A stretch of DNA of 11,584 nt from Chloroflexota bacterium (lineage in GTDB: Bacteria; Chloroflexota; Anaerolineae; UBA3071), in the NCBI GenBank assembly GCA_014383605.1, contig JACNHM010000275.1:1-11584 (forward strand), written 5' to 3'. Below the pieces are notes generated by a model. It was given only the letters and a program-made list of their open reading frames with translations. It made no database searches and was not told where the DNA came from. The position numbers were made by a program, and so were the translations under genes. Below are positions 1 through 5,778 of the stretch, in pieces. The number at the start of each line of letters is the position of its first letter. The stretch's first letter is position 1.

Positions 1-1367
1 ACGAGTTCCACCAGCCGCCCCTCTACTACGTCCTGGCCGCTGTGGTCTACAAACTCTTTGCTGGAAGACTCCTCCCCCTCCGCCTGCTCTCTGTCGTGTT
101 GGGCTGCTGCCTTCTCTGGGTGACCTATCACATCGCCAAAGAGATCTTCCCCCGAGACGAGGCTCTGGCTCTCGGCGCCACCGCCTTCGTCGCCTTCGTC
201 CCCATGCACATCGCCATGACAGCCTCGGTGAACAACGACACGTTGGCGGAATTGATACTGGCGATGATTCTGTGGATTTTGGTGAAGTATGTAAAATCGG
301 TCAGATGGTCAGATGGTCGGATGGTCGGATGGTCGAAAGAGACATCTGACCACCTGACCAAGGACCACCTGACCACCCGACCAATGGGGGGGCGTGCTGA
401 AGGAATGGGGCGATTCATCGGGCTGGGTGTGCTGATGGGGCTTGGATTGCTGACCAAAATAACCACCCTGGTTGCTGTTCCTTTGGTCTTGGTAGCAATC
501 ATCGCCAGAAGGTGGCTTGAACAAGACCAAAAGTCCAACTTTGCCCAACGCTACTTGTTTCCCGTTACTTGTTTCCTGTTTCTTACTTGCCTCCTCACCC
601 TCCCCTGGTTCGTCCGCAACGTTTCAGTCTACGGCGGCTTGGACATCTGGGGTCTGCAGAAGCACGATGCCATCGTGATTGGCCAGCTCCGTACCTCGGA
701 GCGGTTGGCCCGGCTCGGCGCAACCGGTTTGGCCAAGGAATTCATCCTCACCACCTTCAGGAGCTTCTGGGCCCAGTTCGGCTGGATGGGCATCCTGGTA
801 GACCAGCGAATCTACTTGATCCTGGCCCTGCTCTGTGCCGTGGTCGGGCTAGGCCTGGTGCTCTTTGCCACGAACCCTTCGACTAGGCTCAGGGCAAGTT
901 ACACGAATCCTTCGACTGGGCTCAGGACAGGTTTCACTAATTTATCTCCTCAAAAAAGGATGGCCCTTGGCCTCCTGGCCCTGTCAGCCCTCTTCACTTT
1001 GCTCTCCTATCTCTGGTACAATCTTACGTTCGTCCAGCACCAGGGACGCTACCTATTCCCCGCTCTGATTCCCATCGGCCTGGCCTTCGCTCTGGGCCTG
1101 CGGGAGGTATTAGCCGGGGACAACGCCAAAGCAGTGGCTGTCTTGTTTTGGGCAGGCGCCTTTATTCTGATCGGCAAGGGCCTGATCACTGGCGACTTCA
1201 ACAAGCTGAGCATCTTGTTGCTGGGCGGGGTGGCAGCCGCCTTCGGGATCAAATCGCTCCTGCCTGAGAAATACGATGGTCTGGTTTTCGCTTTGCCCTA
1301 CCTGGGCCTATTGGGACTAGACCTGATCTGCCTGTTCAAGTTCATCGTCCCCTACTTTCAGTCATAA
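1..1367 (+). CDS. GT39/DUF2142-like multi-pass membrane glycosyltransferase, 5' partial
   Basis: The frame is open to the left edge. The first visible residues, from base 3, are EFHQPPLYYVLAA, and H-Q/E-PPLYY is a typical motif of the GT39/ArnT/DUF2142 superfamily, so the GTG at 42 is internal and the true start lies outside the window. About 454 residues are visible. They include many hydrophobic helices, an SVNNDTLA motif, SFWAQFGWMG, LPWFVRN and a late QGRYLFPALIPIGLA segment, all usual in these lipid-linked sugar transferase-like proteins. Such proteins act in the cytoplasmic membrane and are thought to move sugars from polyprenyl carriers; the acceptor here cannot be told. Two loops are odd: bases 299-382 and 871-931 are short repeats translated in frame, giving a polar stretch after the WILVKYV helix and an 11-residue tandem duplication. 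The frame stays intact through both. The family is well supported; the exact substrate is unknown. Confidence 0.85.
   Translation, partial: EFHQPPLYYVLAAVVYKLFAGRLLPLRLLSVVLGCCLLWVTYHIAKEIFPRDEALALGATAFVAFVPMHIAMTASVNNDTLAELILAMILWILVKYVKSVRWSDGRMVGWSKETSDHLTKDHLTTRPMGGRAEGMGRFIGLGVLMGLGLLTKITTLVAVPLVLVAIIARRWLEQDQKSNFAQRYLFPVTCFLFLTCLLTLPWFVRNVSVYGGLDIWGLQKHDAIVIGQLRTSERLARLGATGLAKEFILTTFRSFWAQFGWMGILVDQRIYLILALLCAVVGLGLVLFATNPSTRLRASYTNPSTGLRTGFTNLSPQKRMALGLLALSALFTLLSYLWYNLTFVQHQGRYLFPALIPIGLAFALGLREVLAGDNAKAVAVLFWAGAFILIGKGLITGDFNKLSILLLGGVAAAFGIKSLLPEKYDGLVFALPYLGLLGLDLICLFKFIVPYFQS
299..382. repeat. Mirrored octamer array inside the membrane protein gene
   Basis: On the + strand bases 299-335 are four and a half octamers: GGTCAGAT twice, GGTCGGAT twice, then GGTCG. 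After an 8-base spacer, bases 344-382 carry the same unit on the other strand (ATCTGACC, ACCTGACC, a 7-base variant at 360-366, ACCTGACC, ACCCGACC). The whole forms an imperfect hairpin or cruciform. It is read in frame as a polar, Trp/Asp/His-rich loop between two membrane helices. Confidence 0.85.
551..590. repeat. Heptamer-like array in a membrane-helix codon run
   Basis: Bases 551-590 break into 7-base blocks: CTACTTG, TTTCCCG, TTACTTG, TTTCCTG, TTTCTTA, CTTG. The segment TACTTGTTTCC occurs at 552 and again at 566, a 14-base period. It codes for part of a hydrophobic helix (YLFPVTCFLFLTCLL), so some of the signal may simply reflect Phe/Leu codons. It is weaker than the other arrays. Confidence 0.5.
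871..936 (+). repeat. 33-bp tandem duplication carrying a CCTTCGAC..GCTCAGG element
   Basis: Two copies start at 871 and 904. Each contains a version of the core CCTTCGACT-R/G-GGCTCAGG (875-898 and 909-931). Because 33 is a multiple of three, the duplication gives two 11-residue peptides, TNPSTRLRASY and TNPSTGLRTGF, followed by a third TN. They sit in a loop after a membrane helix (GLGLVLFA) and before the next one. The same core is found on the other strand in argH at 8463-8481. Confidence 0.85.
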
Positions 1368-1373
1368 ACCAAC

Positions 1374-1388
1374 GGAGGTCTGAACATG
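1374..1388 (+). promoter_or_regulatory. Strong ribosome binding site and ATG leading into a frameshifted start
   Basis: GGAGGT at 1374-1379 is followed six bases later by ATG at 1386, an ideal start site only 18 bases after the upstream gene's stop. The frame opened there (MSFLKKTMRS...) stops after 28 codons at 1472, while the conserved-looking protein body runs in the frame one base back. The site therefore appears to belong to the small CxxC protein gene whose frame is broken just after it. Confidence 0.65.
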
Positions 1389-1423
1389 AGCTTTCTGAAG
1401 AAGACGATGCGCTCTGGGTCTAC

Positions 1424-1669
1424 GTGCGTTGCGATAAGTGCAGTGAGGCGATCAAGACCCGCATTGATCTGAGACACGACCTGACGCCTAACTACAGCGA
1501 TGAGGGGCGTGTCGCCGACTACGTCTTGCGCAAGGTGCTTACCGGCAGCCAGTGCTGTTTCGAGCCTATTGAGGTGAAACTGACCTTCGATCCCCAACGC
1601 CGGGTGATCTCGCGCGAGATCACCGGCGGACAGTTCATCAGCGAGGAAGAGTACGAGGGCGATAAGTAA
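1424..1669 (+). CDS. Small CxxC protein, hypothetical; 5' end apparently frameshifted
   Basis: This is a small uncharacterised protein. The readable frame gives 81 residues from GTG 1424, with a CDKC pair at residues 3-6, CC at 44-45, and an ending rich in charged residues (EITGGQFISEEEYEGDK). The CxxC start and small size suggest a zinc- or redox-linked role, but nothing proves it. GTG 1424 has no ribosome binding site. The same frame continues upstream as DDALWVYV before RCDKC, and a strong site plus ATG lies at 1386 in another frame coding MSFLKK. I recall similar short proteins in Chloroflexota that begin MSxLKK and run into a xLxxYVRCDKC segment, so the original gene probably spanned 1386-1669 and lost 1 (or 3n+1) bases around 1400-1408. 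A sequencing error would look identical. It lies close behind the membrane protein gene, probably in the same transcript. Confidence 0.55.
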   Translation: MRCDKCSEAIKTRIDLRHDLTPNYSDEGRVADYVLRKVLTGSQCCFEPIEVKLTFDPQRRVISREITGGQFISEEEYEGDK

Positions 1670-1671
1670 CG

Positions 1672-1721
1672 AGGCAAGGGGGCAAGGGGAACTCGTTAAC
1701 CCGTTACTCGTTAACTCGTCA
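1672..1721. repeat. Intergenic octamer arrays (GGCAAGG and ACTCGTTA units)
   Basis: Two units of (A/G)GGCAAGG at 1672-1687 are followed by ACTCGTTA (1691-1698), ACCCGTT (1699-1705), ACTCGTTA (1706-1713) and ACTCGTCA (1714-1721). The ten-base word ACTCGTTAAC occurs at 1691 and 1706. The array fills nearly the whole gap between the CxxC gene and the next start, ending ten bases before its ribosome binding site. Confidence 0.75.
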
Positions 1722-1740
1722 CCCAACCGAGGAGGGAAAA

Positions 1741-2319
1741 ATGTCTTCAGAAGTCCAAGTCACTGCTGCCTACTTTGAGAAGCCGGGCAAAGAGAACACG
1801 CAACGAACCTTTGAGCTTGCCAAAAAGCGGGCTGAGGAGCTGGGAATCAAGACCATTCTGGTGGCCAGCACTCGCGGAGAGACCGGGGCTAAGGCCTGCG
1901 AAGCCTTTCGGGGGTACGACGTGGTGGTGGTCACCCACTCCACGGGCTTCAAGGAGCCCAACTATCAGGAATTGACCGAGGAGAATCGGGCCGCCATCGA
2001 AGCCGCGGGGGGCAAGGTCTTAACCTGCCAGCATGCCTTTGGCGGGGTGGGCCGAGCGGTGCGCAGGAAGTTGCGCACTTATCAACTGGAAGAGTTCATT
2101 GCCTACACGCTGCGCATCTTTGGGGAGGGCATGAAGGTGGTGGTGGAGATAGCTCTCATGGCCGCCGATGCAGGGCTGGCGCGCACCGATGAGCCCGTCA
2201 TCGCCATCGCAGGCACGGGCAAAGGCGCGGACACGGCTGTGGTGCTTAAGCCCGCCAACGCTCAGAGCTTCTTCGACCTTCAAGTGCTTGAGGTTCTGTG
2301 CAAGCCTAGGTTGGCTTGA
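1741..2319 (+). CDS. Pyruvate kinase C-terminal-domain-like conserved protein (COG1751 type)
   Basis: A 192-residue soluble protein of unknown function that resembles stand-alone proteins with the fold of the pyruvate kinase alpha/beta C-terminal domain. Visible features are a Rossmann-like beta strand and loop (TILVASTRGETG, residues 38-49), a second strand with a His/Thr/Gly loop (DVVVVTHSTGF, 60-70), a conserved-looking TCQHAFGGVGRAVR segment (95-108), a helical EFIAYTLRIFGEGMKVVVEIALMA stretch split around residue 130, and a glycine-rich AGTGKGADTAVVL loop (157-169). The first and last loops resemble phosphate-binding loops, but no catalytic residues of pyruvate kinase are present, so it is not a kinase on this evidence. 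GGAGGG at 1731-1736, four bases before ATG 1741, supports the start. The family assignment comes from memory of the motifs; the role is not known. Confidence 0.75.
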   Translation: MSSEVQVTAAYFEKPGKENTQRTFELAKKRAEELGIKTILVASTRGETGAKACEAFRGYDVVVVTHSTGFKEPNYQELTEENRAAIEAAGGKVLTCQHAFGGVGRAVRRKLRTYQLEEFIAYTLRIFGEGMKVVVEIALMAADAGLARTDEPVIAIAGTGKGADTAVVLKPANAQSFFDLQVLEVLCKPRLA

Positions 2320-2428
2320 AGATCCGCTGCCGGATATCCTGAGAGATCAGCGAGCGGAGCCCCTGGCGGACGCCGCCTGAAAAGTCAAGGTCTGTTTTGT
2401 GAAAGAGCACCAGGGGCACAATCCGCTT

Positions 2429-2461
2429 GGCTTCGATACGTCGCTCCGCTCCTACTCAGCC
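2429..2461. repeat. REP-like element in the 195-bp gap before the radical SAM gene
   Basis: The gap 2320-2514 holds no convincing gene. Within it, 2429-2461 reads GGCTTCGATACG, a short GC-rich centre, then TCCTACTCAGCC, with GGCT/AGCC termini. The TTCGA...CTCAG layout is the same as in the in-gene elements at 875-898, 909-931 and 8463-8481, so it may be a diverged member of that family. It also resembles TTCGATACG..CTACTCA repeats that I recall from GC-rich bacterial genomes. Confidence 0.5.
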
Positions 2462-2514
2462 GGCGCTAGTAGCTTGTCTGGCTCAACGGTTATTCACGCT
2501 AATAGGTCTTCCAA

Positions 2515-3612
2515 ATGATGGGGATATTCACTAATCACGGTTCCCTTGACCAAAGCGAGTGCTCGTCCTGTGGTCTACGATCCCCCCTCATCGCCTCTAT
2601 TCTGAGTGCCTGCGTGGATTGCATTCGGGAGCGGCCCGAGGAGGTACTGCCGCACATCCAAAGGATGCAGGCCGAGACGCGGCTGGAGTTCGACCTGCCG
2701 ACGCAGCCGCCCGATGATCCCCAGGGCATGCACTGTCCTCTTTGCGCCAACGAGTGCAACATCCCAGAGGGCGAGCGTGGCTTCTGCGGCCTCAGGGAGA
2801 ACCGAGGGGGCAAGCTGATCCATCTGGCGGGAACAGCCAGGAAGGGCATCCTGCACTGGTACTACGACCCCTTGCCCACCAACTGCGTGGCCGATTGGGT
2901 TTGCCCTGGGCACACCAGGTACGGCTACAAGAACCTGGCCGTATTTTACGGAGCCTGTTCCCTGAACTGCCTGTTCTGTCAGAACTGGCACTATCGCCAG
3001 ATGTCGCCCGAGGGCAGCGGCATGAGCGCGCAAGAGCTGGCCAACAATGCCGATTCTCGCACCTACTGCGTCTGCTATTTCGGCGGCGACCCTTCGCCTC
3101 AGATGCCTCACGCTCTGGCCACTTCGCGGCTACTGGCCGGGCGAGGCGTGCGCATCTGCTGGGAGACCAATGGCACCATGCAGCCCAAGTTGCTGGAGAA
3201 GGCGGTGAATCTGTCGCTGGAGACAGGCGGCTGCATCAAGTTTGACCTCAAGGCTCATAGCGAGAGCCTTCACCTTGCTTTGACAAGCGTGTCCAACAAA
3301 AGGACGCTGGAGAACTTTGCCCGCGCCGCCAGGCACATTCCCGAGCGCCCTGAGCCCCCGCTGGTGGTGGCCAGCACCCTGCTGGTGCCGGGCTACGTTG
3401 ACGTCAAAGAGGTGAGCAAGATTGCCTCGTTTATCGCCTCCTTCGACCCCGCTATCCCCTACGCTCTACTGGGCTTTCATCCCCACTTCTACATGCCCGA
3501 TCTTCCCCGCACCTCGGTGCGCCACGCAGAGGAGGCCGAGGCTGCCGCCCGCGCCGCCGGCCTGACCAACGTGCGCATCGGCAACCGCCACCTGCTCTCA
3601 CGAGCTTACTGA
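2515..3612 (+). CDS. Radical SAM enzyme, PflA-like, with Cys-rich N-terminus
   Basis: A 365-residue member of the radical SAM superfamily in the branch annotated as pyruvate formate-lyase activating enzyme-like. The 4Fe-4S motif CxxxCxxC is C148-SLN-C152-LF-C155, followed by QNWHYR; the GGDPSP loop (190-195) matches the SAM-binding GGE-type motif. Upstream sit extra cysteines: C16/C19, C33/C36 (rubredoxin- or zinc-ribbon-like pairs), C74/C77/C81/C91 (CPLCANEC...GFCG) and C124/C130, around the segment HWYYDPLPTNCVADWVCPG, which suggests a second metal site or auxiliary cluster. This domain order is known from uncharacterised proteins common in archaea and anaerobes. No partner glycyl-radical enzyme is adjacent, so the substrate is unknown and activase function should not be assumed. 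ATG 2515 is preceded by only a weak AGGT; the first two codons are both ATG, so 2518 is equally possible. Confidence 0.85.
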   Translation: MMGIFTNHGSLDQSECSSCGLRSPLIASILSACVDCIRERPEEVLPHIQRMQAETRLEFDLPTQPPDDPQGMHCPLCANECNIPEGERGFCGLRENRGGKLIHLAGTARKGILHWYYDPLPTNCVADWVCPGHTRYGYKNLAVFYGACSLNCLFCQNWHYRQMSPEGSGMSAQELANNADSRTYCVCYFGGDPSPQMPHALATSRLLAGRGVRICWETNGTMQPKLLEKAVNLSLETGGCIKFDLKAHSESLHLALTSVSNKRTLENFARAARHIPERPEPPLVVASTLLVPGYVDVKEVSKIASFIASFDPAIPYALLGFHPHFYMPDLPRTSVRHAEEAEAAARAAGLTNVRIGNRHLLSRAY

Positions 3613-3725
3613 GGCCGCCTGCATACCAACTGGCAGATTGATATCACCGACCTGACAGAGCTGAGCGTCGTCCATGTCTGCGAGCAGTTACAACCTCCGG
3701 TCCGGCTGGCGGCGGGCTCAGGGTC

Positions 3726-3754
3726 TTGCTTTTAGAGAGGCAATGTGCTAAAAT
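3726..3754 (+). promoter_or_regulatory. Sigma70-type promoter of the nadCAB operon
   Basis: TTGCTT at 3726-3731 and TAAAAT at 3749-3754 are separated by exactly 17 bases, and TGC directly before the -10 box makes an extended -10. Transcription would begin near 3761, giving a leader of about 23 bases before the nadC start. It is the best promoter-like sequence in the window and sits in the only gap ahead of the three nad genes. I see no clear operator for a NAD repressor around it. Confidence 0.65.
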
Positions 3755-3783
3755 GAGGACAACAAGACGAGGGAGGATTGCCT

Positions 3784-4659
3784 TTGTGCGACAGTCAGTG
3801 GACCGATGAACAGGAACGGGCACGTTGCGAAGAGATCGTGCGGCGGGCACTGGAGGAGGATATCGGGCCGGGGGACGTGACCACCCTGTGGATCGTGCCG
3901 CCGGAGACCCGGCTGCGCGGCTGCTTTCTTGTCAAGAAGGCAGGAGTGGTGGCTGGACTGCTGGTGGCCGGGCTGGTTTTCGAGCTGCTGGACCCCGAGG
4001 TCCGCTTCCGACCCCTGGTGGAGGATGGGACTGCGGTGTTTCCCAGCGATGTAGTGGCCGAGGTGGAAGGGCCGGGCCGTGCTATCCTGAGCGGGGAGAG
4101 GACCGCGCTCAACTTCTTGCAGCGGATGTCGGGGATCGCCACGCTGACCCATCGTTACGTGGAGGGAGTGGCTGGGACTGGGGCGGTCATCCTGGACACC
4201 CGTAAGACGGCCCCCGGCCTGCGTCTGCTGGACAAGTGGGCCGTCCGCCTGGGGGGAGGCCAGAATCACCGCATGGGCCTCTACGACATGGTGCTGATCA
4301 AGGACAACCACATCGCCGCGGCCGGCGGGATCGCGGAGGCGGTGAGACGGGTGCAGAGGGAGCAAGGGAGTGGGCTGGAGGTTGAAGTGGAGGTGAAAAG
4401 CCTGGCAGAGCTGGAAGAGACATTGGCGCTGGGGGTGGACCGGATCATGCTGGACAACATGGACCTGGCGACGATGCGCCAGGCGGTGGAGATAGCAGCC
4501 GGACGGGTGGAACTGGAGGCCTCTGGCGGGGTGACCCTGGAGACTGTGGCCGCTATCGCTGCCACGGGAGTGAACTACGTCTCGGTGGGGGCGCTGACCC
4601 ACTCGGTCAGAGCCCTGGACATCAGCTTGGAGATTGAGGGAGGGCAGGATGCTGCCTGA
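3784..4659 (+). CDS. nadC: Nicotinate-nucleotide pyrophosphorylase (carboxylating), NadC
   Basis: Quinolinate phosphoribosyltransferase: it joins quinolinate to PRPP, releases CO2 and pyrophosphate, and makes nicotinate mononucleotide, the last step before the shared NAD salvage route. Family motifs are all present: EDIGPGDVTT near residues 25-34, ERTALNFLQRMSGIAT (105-120), the PRPP/quinolinate-binding DTRKTAPG (138-145), GGGQNHRMGLYD, KDNHI (173-177), LDNM (223-226), ASGGV (246-250) and VGALTHS (268-274). The length, about 291 residues, is normal. TTG 3784 is chosen because GGGAGG at 3771-3776 is seven bases away; TTG 3778, two codons upstream, would be only one base from it. The gene is the first of the nadCAB operon and overlaps nadA by 11 bases. 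Confidence 0.95.
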   Translation: MCDSQWTDEQERARCEEIVRRALEEDIGPGDVTTLWIVPPETRLRGCFLVKKAGVVAGLLVAGLVFELLDPEVRFRPLVEDGTAVFPSDVVAEVEGPGRAILSGERTALNFLQRMSGIATLTHRYVEGVAGTGAVILDTRKTAPGLRLLDKWAVRLGGGQNHRMGLYDMVLIKDNHIAAAGGIAEAVRRVQREQGSGLEVEVEVKSLAELEETLALGVDRIMLDNMDLATMRQAVEIAAGRVELEASGGVTLETVAAIAATGVNYVSVGALTHSVRALDISLEIEGGQDAA

Positions 4660-5710
4660 CGAATACCGAACTCTGCCTGAGCGCGAGCTCCTGGCCCGTA
4701 TCGCCGTAGCCAAAGAGAAACTCGGCCCTGACCTGGTGATCCTGGGTCATCACTATCAGCGGGAGGAGGTGATCCGGTTCGCTGATCACCTCGGTGACTC
4801 GTTAGAACTCTCGCGGGTCGCTGCGGCGCAACGAGAAGCCAGATACATCGTCTTCTGCGGGGTGGATTTCATGGCCGAGACTGCGGCCATGCTCTGCGAC
4901 CCCTCACAGACGGTGCTGTTGCCGGCCATGGAGGCACCCTGCCCTATGGCTCGCATGGCCGACGTGGGCGACGCTCTCACGGCCTGGGACGCGCTGACGG
5001 CGCGATGGGGCGAGGATGCGCTGCTACCCATCACTTATCAGAACTCCACCGCTGCGTTGAAGGCGTTCTGCGGGCAGCGAGACGGTGCGGTCTGCACCTC
5101 GGCCAATGCACAGCAGATCTTCCGCTGGGCGCTGGATCAGGGACGGCGAATCCTCTTCTTTCCCGATGAATGGCTGGGGCGCAACACGGCCCTGGCCCTG
5201 GGGATCCCGCCGCAGCGGATCGCCGTCTGGGACCCAGCCGAGCTGGACGGTGGGTGCCCTGACGTCGGCGAGGCGCAGGTGATGGTCTGGAAAGGGTATT
5301 GCCACATCCACACCTACTTTACTGTGGAGCACGTGCGGGCAGTGCGACAGCGGTATGGGGACATCACCGTCGTCGTCCACCCCGAATGTACGGTTGAGGT
5401 GGTCCGGGCGGCCGATCTCAACGGCTCCACCTCGTTTATCCTGCGCACTGTGCGCGACGCATCCCCCGGCAGCCAGTGGGCTGTGGGGACCGAGATCAAC
5501 ATGGTGGCCCGGCTGGCCCAGGAATACCCGGACAGGACGGTGGTACCCCTCGCCCGCTCCCTCTGTGGGGCGATGTACCGCACCAACCTTCACAACCTGC
5601 TCTACACTTTGGAGGAACTGCTCCACGGCCGGTTCGTGGGACAGGTGCAGGTGCCGGCCGAAACGGCCCGCTGGGCCAACCTGGCGCTGGAGCGGATGTT
5701 GCGACTATGA
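4649..5710 (+). CDS. nadA: Quinolinate synthase, NadA
   Basis: Condenses iminoaspartate with dihydroxyacetone phosphate to quinolinate, using an oxygen-sensitive 4Fe-4S cluster. The three cluster cysteines expected in the family are visible: C70 in FCGVDFMAETA, C247 in HPECTVEVV and C306 in SLCGAMYRTN. Other family landmarks are GHHYQREEV, DSLELS, AMEAPCPMA, the YQNSTAALKA and VCTSANA stretches, and CHIHTYFTVEHV. The protein has 353 residues from ATG 4649. That start is preferred over TTG 4634 because GGGAGG at 4638-4643 lies five bases upstream and because overlap with nadC shrinks to 11 bases. The stop overlaps an ATG (ATGA at 5707-5710), as in translationally coupled operons. It presumably uses the product of NadB, encoded next. 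Confidence 0.95.
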   Translation: MLPDEYRTLPERELLARIAVAKEKLGPDLVILGHHYQREEVIRFADHLGDSLELSRVAAAQREARYIVFCGVDFMAETAAMLCDPSQTVLLPAMEAPCPMARMADVGDALTAWDALTARWGEDALLPITYQNSTAALKAFCGQRDGAVCTSANAQQIFRWALDQGRRILFFPDEWLGRNTALALGIPPQRIAVWDPAELDGGCPDVGEAQVMVWKGYCHIHTYFTVEHVRAVRQRYGDITVVVHPECTVEVVRAADLNGSTSFILRTVRDASPGSQWAVGTEINMVARLAQEYPDRTVVPLARSLCGAMYRTNLHNLLYTLEELLHGRFVGQVQVPAETARWANLALERMLRL

Positions 5711-5739
5711 CCAATTACTCAATGACCAATGACCAAAGG
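5706..5739. repeat. Heptamer array at the nadA-nadB junction
   Basis: Bases 5706-5739 read TATGACC, AATTACT, C, AATGACC, AATGACC, AAAGGA: a seven-base period with one slipped base. The first unit supplies the nadA stop and an ATG that is in frame with nadB. The peptide it would encode before the real NadB N-terminus (MTNYSMTNDQ...) has no resemblance to flavoproteins, suggesting it is translated junk or not translated. Confidence 0.7.
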
Positions 5740-5778
5740 AACGTTGGTTCGTCAGGATCCGGTCATTCAAACCAGGTG

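Noticed and set aside
299..382. CRISPR array
   Set aside because: Units are 7-8 bases, there are no spacers and no cas genes; the units are direct tandem copies with a mirrored second half.
1395..1412. Programmed -1 frameshift in the small CxxC gene
   Set aside because: There is no X XXY YYZ slippery heptamer and no clear downstream pseudoknot; deletion or sequencing error is simpler.
2474..2505. Possible promoter (TTGTCT ... GCTAAT/TAATAG) just before the radical SAM gene
   Set aside because: The spacing is 18-20 bases and the -10 box would lie about ten bases from the ATG, implying a leaderless transcript; too weak to list as a feature.
3714..3723. GGGCTCAGGG as a half copy of the dispersed element
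   Set aside because: Only the second half of the core is present and no TTCGAC is found nearby; chance is likely in GC-rich DNA.
3748..4713. Long open frame on the minus strand opposite nadC (321 codons)
   Set aside because: It is a GC-skew shadow of nadC: the translation is rich in His/Gln/Ser/Arg with no domain pattern, while the plus strand carries all NadC motifs.
5024..5626. 200-codon minus-strand frame opposite nadA
   Set aside because: Its translation has no recognisable motif and it lies wholly inside nadA, which is unambiguous.
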